Source of the DNA: an uncultured Chitinophagaceae bacterium
GTDB taxonomy: Bacteria; Bacteroidota; Bacteroidia; Chitinophagales; Chitinophagaceae
Reading direction: 5' to 3'
NCBI GenBank assembly: GCA_936908745.1
Contig: CAKZFX010000015.1
Span: forward strand, 62,001-126,000
Length of the DNA: 64,000 bases
The number at the start of each line of letters is the position of its first letter. The stretch's first letter is position 1. Positions 17,862 to 26,987 of the stretch are shown here, one piece after another. A program made the translations under genes and the position numbers. The notes below the pieces were generated by a model. That model made no database searches, was not told where the DNA came from, and was given only the letters and a program-made list of their open reading frames with translations.

Positions 17862-19532
17862 ATGAACAACGAACAATACGTCATTGGCGTGGACTATGGC
17901 ACAGACTCTGTCCGTTCCATTATTGTCAACGCCGGTAATGGTGAAGAAGTGGCAGCTTCTGTATTTTACTATCCCCGCTGGAAACAAGGCTTGTATTGCG
18001 ATGCCTCAGCAAATCGTTTCCGCCAGCACCCACAAGATTATATTGACGGACTTGAACAAACCATTAAAGCTTGCATTGAAAAAGCAGGTGATGTGGTTGC
18101 AAAGAATATAAAATCGATTTCAGTTGACACTACGGGTTCAAGTCCTGTGGCCGTGGATGACAAAGGAACACCACTGGCGTTGTTGCCGGAGTTCAACGAG
18201 AATCCGAATGCAATGTTTGTATTATGGAAAGACCACACTTCGGTAGATGAAGCGGTAGCCATCAACGAGCACGCCGCAAAATTTTCAACTAATTATTTAC
18301 AGTATGTCGGCGGTATTTATTCTTCTGAATGGTTTTGGGCAAAGTTGCTGCATGTATTGAGAGAAGACGAAGCCGTACGCAATAAGATTGCTTCCTGGGT
18401 GGAGCATTGCGACTGGATCCCTTACCTGCTCACCGGCGGCAATGATGTGACTCAACTGAAAAGAGGTATTTGCAGCGCCGGCCATAAAGCCTTATGGGCT
18501 GATGAATTCGAAGGCTTCCCACCCAATAATTTTTTCGCTAAACTCGATCCATTACTGGATGGCTTCACTAAAAAGTTATTTACAAAAACATATACGTCAG
18601 CCGAACAAGCAGGAATTATTTCTGCTGAATGGGCCAGCAAGCTGGGATTACCAACGGATGTTGTTATTGGCATTGGCGCTTTTGATGCGCACATGGGCGC
18701 CGTTGGCGGACAGATTGAACCTTATCATCTGAGTAAAGTGATGGGCACTTCTACCTGCGACATGATGGTCGTTCCTGCCGATGATATTAAAGGGCGCACG
18801 GTGAAAGGAATTTGCGGGCAGGTGGATGGTTCTGTTATTCCCGGCATGATTGGGCTCGAAGCCGGGCAGTCTGCTTTTGGTGATATTTATGCGTGGTTTA
18901 AATCGTTGCTGGAATGGCCTGCAAAAAACCTGCTAAGCAGCTCTGCGATGATTGATAAAGAAACTGCTGAAAAATTGCAACAGGAAATGAGTGATAAACT
19001 CATCGCCACTTTATCGGCACAGGCCGCAGCATTACCATTGGATATAAATGGCGTATTGGCTGTTGACTGGCTGAATGGACGCCGCACACCGGATGCCAAC
19101 CAATTACTGGAAGGCGGGCTGACACATTTAAGTTTAGGCAGCGATGCTCCAAAAATATTCTATGCACTGGTTGAAGCCACCTGCTTTGGCGCAAAAGCTA
19201 TCGTGGACCGTTTTGAGGATGAAGGCATCCCGGTAAAGGGATTGATCGGATTGGGCGGCGTTGCAAAAAAGTCGCCGTTTATTATGCAGATGATGGCCGA
19301 CGTGATGAATATGCCGATACGTATTCATAAAAGCGAACAGACCTGTGCGTTGGGCGCAGCGATGTTTGCAGCAACGGCGGCTGGCATTTATCCCAAGGTA
19401 GAAGACGCCATGGAAGCAATGGGCAGCGGCTTTGATACCACCTATTATCCCGAAGAAAAGAAAGTAAGTCATTATTCAGAACGATATAAACAGTATAAAA
19501 AACTGGGAGCGTTTTTGGAGAAAGAGGTGTAG
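17862..19532 (+). CDS. araB: Ribulokinase
   Basis: A 556-residue FGGY-family kinase in the usual AraB size range. The N-terminal phosphate loop is VIGVDYGTDSVRS, and the C-terminal GLIGLGGVAKKSPFIMQMMA and CALGAAMFAATAAG motifs are typical of ribulokinases. It phosphorylates L-ribulose at C5 with ATP. The start is the ATG at 17862; an in-frame TTG two codons upstream is unlikely. It follows araR and precedes araD, but 270 bases of repeats lie between araB and araD, so the distal genes may depend on read-through or a second promoter. Confidence 0.95.
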   Translation: MNNEQYVIGVDYGTDSVRSIIVNAGNGEEVAASVFYYPRWKQGLYCDASANRFRQHPQDYIDGLEQTIKACIEKAGDVVAKNIKSISVDTTGSSPVAVDDKGTPLALLPEFNENPNAMFVLWKDHTSVDEAVAINEHAAKFSTNYLQYVGGIYSSEWFWAKLLHVLREDEAVRNKIASWVEHCDWIPYLLTGGNDVTQLKRGICSAGHKALWADEFEGFPPNNFFAKLDPLLDGFTKKLFTKTYTSAEQAGIISAEWASKLGLPTDVVIGIGAFDAHMGAVGGQIEPYHLSKVMGTSTCDMMVVPADDIKGRTVKGICGQVDGSVIPGMIGLEAGQSAFGDIYAWFKSLLEWPAKNLLSSSAMIDKETAEKLQQEMSDKLIATLSAQAAALPLDINGVLAVDWLNGRRTPDANQLLEGGLTHLSLGSDAPKIFYALVEATCFGAKAIVDRFEDEGIPVKGLIGLGGVAKKSPFIMQMMADVMNMPIRIHKSEQTCALGAAMFAATAAGIYPKVEDAMEAMGSGFDTTYYPEEKKVSHYSERYKQYKKLGAFLEKEV

Positions 19533-19802
19533 AGATTTACCACAAAGGCACAAAGAATCACAGGGATATTTGCTTTACTACTTTGTGTTCCTCCGTGTCT
19601 TAGTGGGAAATAAAAATTTCACGCAAACCTGCCTGACGGCAGACAGGGAAAAAGAGAAGCAGAGCTTCGCAGAGATTTTATTTTCCCGCTGATAACGCAG
19701 ATGAACGCAGATTGCGTGTTTTTTTTCAGCGAAAATCAGCGAGATCTGCGGGAGATTTCTTTGTGTTCCTCCGTGTCTTAGTGGGAAATAAAAAAAAAGA
19801 GT
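19533..19802. repeat. Repeat cluster inside the ara operon, with an exact 35-base direct repeat
   Basis: No gene lies in this spacer between araB and araD. It holds a family A element (19538-19615), a family E palindrome (19628-19647, CCTGCCTGACGGCAGACAGG) and a family C inverted repeat (19685-19752). A 35-base sequence beginning CTTTGTGTTCCTCCGTGTCT occurs identically at 19581-19615 and 19759-19793, flanking the other two elements. The layout looks like repeats inserted into, or duplicated around, an older family A copy. A promoter for araD was not found. Confidence 0.8.
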
Positions 19803-20501
19803 ATGAGCAAATACCAAAAAATAAAAGAAGAGTGTTACCACGCCAACATGCAGTTGCCTGAACTGGGGCTGGTACTGTTTACATTCGGCAATGTAAGCGT
19901 AGCCGATCGTGATAATAAAGTATTTGCCATTAAACCCAGCGGTGTGCCCTATGAAGAGCTGACGGCTGATAAGATTGTGATCGTTGATTTTGATGCAAAT
20001 ATTATCGAAGGTGACTGCCGTCCTTCTTCTGACACAAAGACACACGCTGTTTTATACAAGCATTGGGAAAAGATTGGCGGCATTGTGCACACCCATTCAA
20101 CCTATGCTACCGCATGGGCACAGGCGCAACGTGATATTCCCATTTTTGGCACCACGCATGCCGATTATAACACCGTTGACATTCCCTGTGCGCCACCGAT
20201 GAGTGATGAAATGATCAAAGGAAATTATGAACATGAGACCGGCTTCCAGATCATCAATTGTTTTAACGAACGCCGGCTGAACTATGAAGAAGTAGAAATG
20301 ATTTTAGTAGGCAACCATGCGCCATTTACCTGGGGCAAAACGGCTGACAAAGCGGTTCACAACAGCGCCGTGCTGGAATTTATTGCTAAGACTGCACTGC
20401 TGACCGAACAAATCAATCCTTCCGCACCTCGTTTAAAAGAATCAATAAAAAATAAACACTGGGAACGTAAACACGGCCCCGACAGCTATTACGGACAATA
20501 A
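19803..20501 (+). CDS. araD: L-ribulose-5-phosphate 4-epimerase
   Basis: A 232-residue class II aldolase-fold epimerase. Metal and catalytic residues line up with E. coli AraD shifted by one: Asp77 (SSDTKTH), His96 and His98 (VHTHSTYA) and His172 (VGNHAPF). It converts L-ribulose-5-phosphate to D-xylulose-5-phosphate, completing entry of arabinose into the pentose phosphate pathway. It is followed by araA after 10 bases. The aldolase-type relative (fuculose-phosphate aldolase) is excluded by length, context and close match. Confidence 0.95.
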   Translation: MSKYQKIKEECYHANMQLPELGLVLFTFGNVSVADRDNKVFAIKPSGVPYEELTADKIVIVDFDANIIEGDCRPSSDTKTHAVLYKHWEKIGGIVHTHSTYATAWAQAQRDIPIFGTTHADYNTVDIPCAPPMSDEMIKGNYEHETGFQIINCFNERRLNYEEVEMILVGNHAPFTWGKTADKAVHNSAVLEFIAKTALLTEQINPSAPRLKESIKNKHWERKHGPDSYYGQ

Positions 20502-20511
20502 AAAAACTTGT

Positions 20512-22020
20512 ATGAATTTACCTGATCTGAAAAAACTGGAAGTGTGGTTTGTAACCGGCAGCCAGCATTTATACGGCCCTGAAACATTGCAACAGGTGGC
20601 CGAACACTCACAAAAGATCGCTGCTGAACTGGACAAGGCAAAAAATATACCTGTAAAGATTGTTTTTAAGCCAACGGTGAAAACGCCGGATGAGATTTAC
20701 AATATCTGTATTGAAGCCAACACCGATAAGAATTGTATTGGCCTGATCGCATGGATGCATACGTTCTCTCCTGCTAAAATGTGGATCAATGGCCTGAAAA
20801 TTTTGCAAAAACCATTGTGCCACCTGCATACGCAATTCAACCGTGATATTCCCTGGAGCAGCATTGATATGGATTTTATGAACCTGAACCAATCGGCGCA
20901 TGGCGACCGGGAGTTTGGTTTTATGATGACACGATTGCGGATGAACAGAAAGGTTATAGTAGGTCACTGGCAGGATGAAGCAGTTCACGAACAACTGAAC
21001 TTCTGGTGTCGTGCAGCAGCAGGCTGGAACGACTGGCAGGGCGCACGATTTGTACGCTTTGGCGACAATATGCGTGAAGTGGCCGTTACCGAAGGCGATA
21101 AAGTGGAAGCACAAATCAAATTTGGTTATAGCGTCAACACACATGGCATCGGTGATTTAGTGGCGGTGCTGAATACGATCACTGATAAAGAAGTGGGTGA
21201 GCTTTGCCAAACCTATGCTACGGAATATAACCTTGCAGAAGGTTTACAAAAAGGCGGCAACCAGCATCAGTCATTACAAGATGCGGCAAAGATTGAACTC
21301 GCCCTCCGCAAATTTTTAAAAGACGGCAACTACAAAGGCTTCACCGATACATTTGAAGACCTGCATGGCTTACTACAATTACCGGGTATCGCCACACAAC
21401 GCCTCATGGCCGATGGTTATGGTTTTGGTGGCGAAGGCGACTGGAAAACATCTGCACTCGTGCGGGCTATGAAAGTGATGGGAACAGGATTAGCCGGTGG
21501 TAATTCATTTATGGAAGACTACACGTATCATTTTGAGGCGGGCAATAATATGGTATTGGGTTCGCATATGCTGGAGATCTGTCCAAGCATTGCCAATGCA
21601 AAACCTTCATGTGAAGTACATCCGTTAGGCATCGGTGGCAAAGCCGATCCGGTGCGTTTGGTATTTAATGTAAGTGGCGGTGCGGCACTCAATGCCTCTA
21701 TCGTTGACATGGGCGGACGTTTCCGTTTATTGGTGAATGAAGTGGAAGCCGTAGAGCCGCAACATGAACTGCCGAAGTTGCCGGTGGCAAGAGTGTTATG
21801 GAAGCCATTGCCTGATATGCTGACCGGTTGTGCAGCGTGGATTTATGGCGGTGGTGCGCATCATACCGTGTATAGCCAAAACCTCACGACCGATTGTTTG
21901 CAAAGCTTTGCAGAGATGGCGGGCATTGAGCTGGTAGCCATCAATAAAAATACTAACCTGTATAATTTCAAAAACGAGTTACGCTGGAATGATTTATATT
22001 TCCAGATAAACAAGCATTGA
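20512..22020 (+). CDS. araA: L-arabinose isomerase
   Basis: A 502-residue isomerase, the normal AraA length (about 500). Recognisable blocks include WFVTGSQHLYGPETLQQV at the N-terminus, GLIAWMHTFSPAKMWI, and the metal-site region around GFGGEGDWKTSALVRAMKVM, with the HMLEICPSIA block following. It converts L-arabinose to L-ribulose with a divalent metal in the cytoplasm. It lies between araD and the SSS symporter with short gaps, giving the order araB-araD-araA-symporter. Confidence 0.97.
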   Translation: MNLPDLKKLEVWFVTGSQHLYGPETLQQVAEHSQKIAAELDKAKNIPVKIVFKPTVKTPDEIYNICIEANTDKNCIGLIAWMHTFSPAKMWINGLKILQKPLCHLHTQFNRDIPWSSIDMDFMNLNQSAHGDREFGFMMTRLRMNRKVIVGHWQDEAVHEQLNFWCRAAAGWNDWQGARFVRFGDNMREVAVTEGDKVEAQIKFGYSVNTHGIGDLVAVLNTITDKEVGELCQTYATEYNLAEGLQKGGNQHQSLQDAAKIELALRKFLKDGNYKGFTDTFEDLHGLLQLPGIATQRLMADGYGFGGEGDWKTSALVRAMKVMGTGLAGGNSFMEDYTYHFEAGNNMVLGSHMLEICPSIANAKPSCEVHPLGIGGKADPVRLVFNVSGGAALNASIVDMGGRFRLLVNEVEAVEPQHELPKLPVARVLWKPLPDMLTGCAAWIYGGGAHHTVYSQNLTTDCLQSFAEMAGIELVAINKNTNLYNFKNELRWNDLYFQINKH

Positions 22021-22044
22021 GCACCATAAACTAACGACAACCAT

Positions 22045-23721
22045 ATGAATAGCATCTCGACCCAGGACATTATCGTGTTTGTTCTTTACTTCCTGCTGAT
22101 TTCCGGTTATGGTTACTGGATCTACCGCAGAAGAAAAGCGAAAGAACATGACTCCAAATCTTTTTTCTTGGCAGAAGGTTCATTGACATGGTGGGCCATC
22201 GGCGCTTCGCTGATCGCTTCCAATATCTCTGCCGAACAATTTATCGGCATGAGTGGCAACGGTTTCTTTGTAGGTATTGCCGTAGCTGCTTACGAATGGA
22301 TCGCCGCCGTGGCATTGATCATTATTGCGGTCTGGTTTATTCCCGTGTATTTAAAGAATAAGATATACACGATGCCGCAATTCCTGAAGACCCGATACAA
22401 TGAAACGGTGTCGTTGATCATGGCGATCTTCTGGTTATTCCTTTACATATTTGTAAACCTCACTTCTATTCTCTTCCTCGGTGCGGTGGCGATCAGCGGC
22501 CTCGTGGGCCCTGAATACTTCCACGTTATTATGATCGCATTGGCCATCTTCGCATTGATCATTACATTGGGTGGCATGAAAGTAATCGGCTACACCGACG
22601 TAATACAGGTTGCTGTGCTGATCATCGGAGGCTTTGCGACCATCTATTTTGCATTGACGATCGTGAGTGAAAAATTTGGCTTGGGCAGGGATGCGCTGGC
22701 AGGTTTCAATACGTTATTAAAAGAAGCACCGGATCATTTCCACATGATCTTAAGTAAACCGGATGCTAATTCATCACAAGAGTACATTAATAAATATTTA
22801 CTGCTGCCGGGTATCGCTATGTACTTTGCCGGCCAGTGGATCGTGAACCTGAATTACTGGGGTTGCAATCAATACATCACACAACGTGCATTGGGCGCCG
22901 ACCTGCAAACAGCCCGTAAAGGTTTGTTGTTTGCCGGCTTCCTGAAACTCCTGATGCCAATCATTGTAATGCTGCCCGGTATCGCTGCCTTTGTATTGAA
23001 TAAGAACGGGCACTTGCAGGTGGACAAAATGGATGATGCGTACTCTTCCATCCTTGGCTTCCTGCCTTCTGGTCTGAAAGGTTTGTCTATCGCTGCGCTG
23101 ACGGCTGCTATCGTGGCATCTTTAGCAGGCAAACTGAACAGTATCTCTACTATTTATACGCTGGATATTCATAAAAAATATTTTCAGAAAGATCTATCAG
23201 AGCAAAAACAAGTGTGGACAGGCCGTATGGTGGCCATTGCCGCTACATTGATCTCATTATTGTTTACATGGGATGATCTGTTGGGCATCGGTGGTGAAGG
23301 TGGTTTCACTTTCATTCAAAAGTACACAGGCTTTATCAGCCCGGGTGTGTTTGCGATGTTTATCCTTGGTATGTTCTGGAAACGCACCACAGGTACGGCG
23401 GCTGTGGCGGGTTTGATTACCGGTTTCGCATTGGCGATCTTCTTTAACAGCTATGCGGTTTCCCTGTTTGGAAATGAGACGCTGCTTTACACCGCATTCC
23501 CGAATGGTAAAGGTGGTTATGAAATTCCATTCCTGATCAATATGGGCTGGTCGTTCTTCTTTACGGTTGCCGTGATGGTGGGTTTCAGTTTGGCTGGACC
23601 AAAAGTAAATCCGAAAGCGTTTGCACTGGACAAATCTATGTTCAAGCTCAGTCCGCAGATCATTGCCATGATCGTTATCACGTTATTGATATTAACGGTT
23701 CTCTACGCCAAGTTCTGGTAA
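22045..23721 (+). CDS. Sodium:solute symporter (SSS), probable arabinose importer
   Basis: A 558-residue membrane protein of the SSS family with about 14 helices, related to vSGLT. Typical segments are WWAIGASLIASNISAEQFIGMSG-type unwound helix 1, MYFAGQWIVNLNYWGCNQYI, and the DDLLGIGGEGGF loop. It couples sugar uptake to sodium. As last gene of the ara operon it most likely imports L-arabinose, as the AraP-type symporters of Bacteroides do. A terminator hairpin follows 20 bases after the stop. The substrate is inferred from context only. Confidence 0.85.
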   Translation: MNSISTQDIIVFVLYFLLISGYGYWIYRRRKAKEHDSKSFFLAEGSLTWWAIGASLIASNISAEQFIGMSGNGFFVGIAVAAYEWIAAVALIIIAVWFIPVYLKNKIYTMPQFLKTRYNETVSLIMAIFWLFLYIFVNLTSILFLGAVAISGLVGPEYFHVIMIALAIFALIITLGGMKVIGYTDVIQVAVLIIGGFATIYFALTIVSEKFGLGRDALAGFNTLLKEAPDHFHMILSKPDANSSQEYINKYLLLPGIAMYFAGQWIVNLNYWGCNQYITQRALGADLQTARKGLLFAGFLKLLMPIIVMLPGIAAFVLNKNGHLQVDKMDDAYSSILGFLPSGLKGLSIAALTAAIVASLAGKLNSISTIYTLDIHKKYFQKDLSEQKQVWTGRMVAIAATLISLLFTWDDLLGIGGEGGFTFIQKYTGFISPGVFAMFILGMFWKRTTGTAAVAGLITGFALAIFFNSYAVSLFGNETLLYTAFPNGKGGYEIPFLINMGWSFFFTVAVMVGFSLAGPKVNPKAFALDKSMFKLSPQIIAMIVITLLILTVLYAKFW

Positions 23722-23740
23722 GAGAAATTTTATTAAATAG

Positions 23741-23776
23741 AAAATGCCGTTTCATTTTAGATGAGACGGCATTTTT
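23741..23776 (+). terminator. Rho-independent terminator of the ara operon
   Basis: ATGCCGTTTCAT (23744-23755) pairs with ATGAGACGGCAT (23761-23772) across a five-base loop, with one G-T wobble. It is flanked by A-rich and T-rich tracts (AAAA before, TTTTTATTTTTT after). It sits between the convergent symporter and HAD genes and could work in both directions. Confidence 0.85.
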
Positions 23777-23782
23777 ATTTTT

Positions 23783-23853
23783 TCACCACATAGAAACATA
23801 GGAGCATAGACACATAGTTTCTGTATTACCTATGTATCTATGCTCCTATGTGG
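23783..23853. repeat. Family D inverted repeat next to the HAD stop codon
   Basis: An element that opens CACCACATAG and closes CTATGTGGT, with repeated CATAG/CTATG units inside. It fills the space between the terminator and the stop codon of the leftward HAD gene. Relatives lie at 14291-14367 and 38231-38288. Confidence 0.75.
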
Positions 23854-24507
23854 TTAATATAATAACTCAGTATAGTCTTTAATGTATTGCTTCACGTTTG
23901 AAAATTGAGTAAAGTCTTCTTTCTCGTGCATCAATGTGATCACAACCGCATCCATATTGGCGTTCTGGGCAGACTCAACGCCTTTTGGCACATCTTCAAA
24001 TACCACGCAGTCAGCAGGCGCAACGCCGAGACGTTCTGCACATTTTAAATACGTCTCCGGGTCAGGCTTACTATTAATAACATCATCGGCACTCACCAGC
24101 ACATCAAAGTAATGACGGATGCCAAGGTTGTCGAGTACAAAATCAATATTGAACATGATGGCGGCAGAACCAATCGCCATTTTGATACCGGCCGCATGCG
24201 CCTGTGCTAAAAATTCAGACAGACCGGGTAATAATTTCAACTGCGGCTTAAACTCTGTTTGGTATTGCTTTTCCTTCTCAAAACTCATGTTCACTTTTTC
24301 TTCCTGCGAAAAACGACCGGGAAAAATGCGTTCCAGCAACTCATGGTTTTTGCCATAACATTCCTCCTTCATCCGTTCCATGCTGATACCGGCACCGAGT
24401 TCATTCAATATACGATGCCATGCTTTTACATGATACTGCATATCATCTATCATGGTACCGTTGAGGTCAAATAAAAAAGCCTTGTAGTGTGAAAACATAT
24501 TCTGCAT
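23854..24507 (-). CDS. HAD-superfamily hydrolase, beta-phosphoglucomutase-like
   Basis: A 217-residue subclass I HAD protein with a helical cap. Motif I is FDLNGTMID, so the nucleophile Asp is present but the usual second Asp (DxD) is Asn. Motif II is in IGSAA, motif III in SKPDPETY, and motif IV in CVVFEDVPKGVESA. Members act as sugar-phosphate phosphatases or mutases. Its start overlaps the stop of the upstream SDR by one base (TAATG), so it is the last gene of the fucose operon. The substrate is unknown, and nothing in the visible pathway needs a phosphatase. The motif I change may alter or reduce activity. Confidence 0.75.
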   Translation of the reverse strand: MQNMFSHYKAFLFDLNGTMIDDMQYHVKAWHRILNELGAGISMERMKEECYGKNHELLERIFPGRFSQEEKVNMSFEKEKQYQTEFKPQLKLLPGLSEFLAQAHAAGIKMAIGSAAIMFNIDFVLDNLGIRHYFDVLVSADDVINSKPDPETYLKCAERLGVAPADCVVFEDVPKGVESAQNANMDAVVITLMHEKEDFTQFSNVKQYIKDYTELLY

Positions 24508-25295
24508 TATAAAAGTGCCCTGTCCAGGTGAACATAGCCGCCATCCACATGTATTAATTGCCCCGTGGTATGGCTTGATTTTTCTGATAATAAAAAAGCA
24601 ACAGCGTTAGCGATCTCTTCCGCTGTCGTCATTCGTTTCTCCAATGGAATTTTGTCGGTGATCTCCTGCAATTTCTTTTGCGGATCGTCAAAAGTTTGAA
24701 TCCACGTCTGGTACAAAGGTGTAAAACATTCAGCCACCACCACGGCATTCACACGGATGCCATATTTCAATAGCTCCACCGCCCATTCCCTTGTCAGTGC
24801 ATTGCGGCCGCCGTTGGCAGCAGCATAGGCTGATGTATTACCCTGCCCCGTTTCCGCCGTTTTAGAAGTGATGTTTACAATGCTGCCTTTGCTTTCTTTT
24901 AAATAAGGCAATGAATAATGCGCCAGTAAATAATAATGCACCAGATTTTTATGCAGCGAAGCCATGAATTTTTCATAGTCACCGCTTTCCAATCCTACAC
25001 CATCGTTCACACCGGCATTATTGACCAATCCATCAATGCGGCCAAATTTTGCCACCACCTCTTTCACCGCTTTTTCACATTCAGCAGGTGCTGATAATTC
25101 TGCCTGCACGGCAAATGCTTTACCACCAGCCGCTTCGATAGCCGCGACGGTCTTTGCATTATCATTCTCATTACGGCCAACGATGGCCACAATCGCATTT
25201 TCAGTTGCCAGCACCTGTGCAATACCTTCACCAATACCTTTGGCGCCACCGCTGACAATAATTACTTTATCCGTCAATCCTAAATTCATACTCAA
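24507..25295 (-). CDS. SDR, probable L-fucose dehydrogenase
   Basis: A 262-residue classical SDR. SGGAKGIG begins near residue 15, NNAGVNDGVGLE follows, Ser and Tyr/Lys lie in ITSKTAETGQG and SAYAAANGG, and the C-terminus is VDGGYVHLDRALL. In the active site the usual YxxxK appears as YAAAN, so the catalytic lysine is replaced by Asn. This arrangement and the VNDGVGLE and AVVVAEC segments are what I recall of bacterial L-fucose dehydrogenases, which oxidise L-fucose to L-fuconolactone. The neighbours (FAH hydrolase 5 bases upstream, mutarotase, FucP) support the assignment. Other aldose dehydrogenase activities remain possible. Confidence 0.75.
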   Translation of the reverse strand: MSMNLGLTDKVIIVSGGAKGIGEGIAQVLATENAIVAIVGRNENDNAKTVAAIEAAGGKAFAVQAELSAPAECEKAVKEVVAKFGRIDGLVNNAGVNDGVGLESGDYEKFMASLHKNLVHYYLLAHYSLPYLKESKGSIVNITSKTAETGQGNTSAYAAANGGRNALTREWAVELLKYGIRVNAVVVAECFTPLYQTWIQTFDDPQKKLQEITDKIPLEKRMTTAEEIANAVAFLLSEKSSHTTGQLIHVDGGYVHLDRALL

Positions 25296-25300
25296 TAGTT

Positions 25301-26155
25301 TTATCGTGACCAGTTGACACAGGTTTGCGAAGCTGTGCCTAATCCATCAATGCCGAGTTCTACCACATCGCCTTCTTTTAAGTAAATAGCTGGCTTGAAA
25401 CCTAACCCCACACCCGCAGGCGTACCCGTTGAAATAATATCACCCGGCAGCAGGGTCATAAAACGGCTGATATAAGAAACGAGGAAAGGGATTTTAAAAA
25501 TAAGATTAGATGTATTACCATCCTGCATTTTGGTACCGTTTACCGTCAGCCACAAACGAACATTGTCAATGTCGGCAATCTCTTCTTTGGTCACCATCCA
25601 AGGACCCAATGGTGCAAACGTATCGCAACCTTTTCCTTTGTCCCATGTGCCACCCATTTCGAGTTGATAAGCTCTTTCGCTTACATCATTGTGCAACACA
25701 TAACCGGCCACATAGTTCATCGCTTCGGCCTCTTCCACATAGCTGGCTTTGTTGCTGATCACAACGGCCAGTTCCACTTCCCAATCTGTTTTTTCTGAAC
25801 CACGTGGAATAATAATATTATCGTTTGGCCCCGCAACAGATGTCGTTGATTTCATAAACAACACAGGCTCGGCTGGCGGTGTGGCGCCGGTTTCTTTGGC
25901 ATGGTCTGCATAGTTAAGACCCACGCAAACAATTTTAGACGGCGTGGCGACCGGGCAACCTAATCTTGTTCCCTGCGGCACTTTTGGCAACATGGTTTTA
26001 TGTTGTTCCACCATCCATGCCAGGTGTTGCAAACCACCATTGGCAAAAAATAAAGCGTTGTAGTCCTGCACAAAGCCCGACACATCATAGTTAGTACCCT
26101 CTATACAAACACCGGGTTTTTCTTTTCCCGGCTCACCAAAACGGATCAGTTTCAT
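25301..26155 (-). CDS. FAH-family hydrolase, probable 2,4-diketo-3-deoxy-L-fuconate hydrolase
   Basis: A 284-residue fumarylacetoacetate-hydrolase-family protein. VGLNYADHAKE, the metal-site block WEVELAVVI, and the STGTPAGVGLGFKP block near the C-terminus are all present. In the non-phosphorylative L-fucose (and L-rhamnose) route of Xanthomonas and Sphingomonas, an enzyme of this family splits the 2,4-diketo acid to pyruvate and L-lactate. The flanking dehydrogenases and the L-lactate dehydrogenase gene further upstream fit that outcome. It is often annotated as ureidoglycolate lyase, which the context does not support. Cytoplasmic, metal dependent. Confidence 0.8.
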   Translation of the reverse strand: MKLIRFGEPGKEKPGVCIEGTNYDVSGFVQDYNALFFANGGLQHLAWMVEQHKTMLPKVPQGTRLGCPVATPSKIVCVGLNYADHAKETGATPPAEPVLFMKSTTSVAGPNDNIIIPRGSEKTDWEVELAVVISNKASYVEEAEAMNYVAGYVLHNDVSERAYQLEMGGTWDKGKGCDTFAPLGPWMVTKEEIADIDNVRLWLTVNGTKMQDGNTSNLIFKIPFLVSYISRFMTLLPGDIISTGTPAGVGLGFKPAIYLKEGDVVELGIDGLGTASQTCVNWSR

Positions 26156-26218
26156 GTGTTATTTTTTATTTCTTTTATGGCCACATGGAATTTTTCATTT
26201 CATGTGTTATAGTTATTA

Positions 26219-26977
26219 TTAATTATTCAACTTTATAAATCCACCGTCAAAAGGATAATCGCAGCCGGTGATAAAAGAGGCTTCATCCGAACACAGGTAC
26301 AACACCAGGTGCGCCACTTCCTCCGGCTTCGCCATGCGGCCGATCGGTTGTGATTTAGATAGTTTTTCAAACATTTCCTCTTCCCTGCCCGGGTAGGTTT
26401 TAGCGATGAAATTATCTACAAAAGATGTGTGCACCCTTGCCGGCGAAATACAGTTGCAGCGGATGCCATCATGCAGGTAATCCCTTGCCACCGACAATGT
26501 CATTCCCAATACAGCGCCTTTACTCATCGTGTAGGCAAACCGGTCCTGCAAACCCACATTGTTAGCAATGGAAGCCATATTGAGTATAACGCCATATTTT
26601 TTTTCTTTCATGTAGGGAATGGCTTCGTGCAGGCAGTTATAAATGCCTTTTACATTGACATTGTAAATGCGTTCAAAATCTTCTTCCGTTGTGCTGTCGG
26701 CCTTGCCGATATGGGAAATACCGGCACAATTCACCAGTATATTAAGGTTGCTGATTTGCTGAAAAGTTTCTTTAACTGCTGATTGCTTTGTTACGTCCAA
26801 CGGATGAATGGTTACTTTACCTGTACCGATTTCTTCCGCCGTTGCTTTCAACGCTTGTTCATTCACATCCACTAAATGAACGTGTGCGCCCTGCTTTGCA
26901 AAAAGAATGGCAACGGCTTTGCCGATACCGCTTCCCGCTCCTGTGACCGCCGCTGTTTTATTATCCAGTCTGAACAT
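26219..26977 (-). CDS. SDR, probable 2-keto-3-deoxy-L-fuconate dehydrogenase
   Basis: A 252-residue SDR with TGAGSGIG near residues 13-20, NCAG, the catalytic serine in NMASI, and Tyr/Lys in YTMSK. It belongs to the branch containing 2-keto-3-deoxy-L-fuconate and -rhamnonate dehydrogenases, which oxidise the 4-hydroxyl with NAD to give the diketo acid used by the FAH hydrolase. It lies 63 bases upstream of the FAH gene and 10 downstream of the mutarotase gene, so it is part of the same operon. Other SDR roles cannot be excluded from sequence alone. Confidence 0.72.
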   Translation of the reverse strand: MFRLDNKTAAVTGAGSGIGKAVAILFAKQGAHVHLVDVNEQALKATAEEIGTGKVTIHPLDVTKQSAVKETFQQISNLNILVNCAGISHIGKADSTTEEDFERIYNVNVKGIYNCLHEAIPYMKEKKYGVILNMASIANNVGLQDRFAYTMSKGAVLGMTLSVARDYLHDGIRCNCISPARVHTSFVDNFIAKTYPGREEEMFEKLSKSQPIGRMAKPEEVAHLVLYLCSDEASFITGCDYPFDGGFIKLNN

Positions 26978-26987
26978 AGTCTGTTTA

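Noticed and set aside
19578..20045. Minus-strand frame over the ara spacer and araD
   Set aside because: Half is repeat sequence and half antisense to araD; no start signal or domain.
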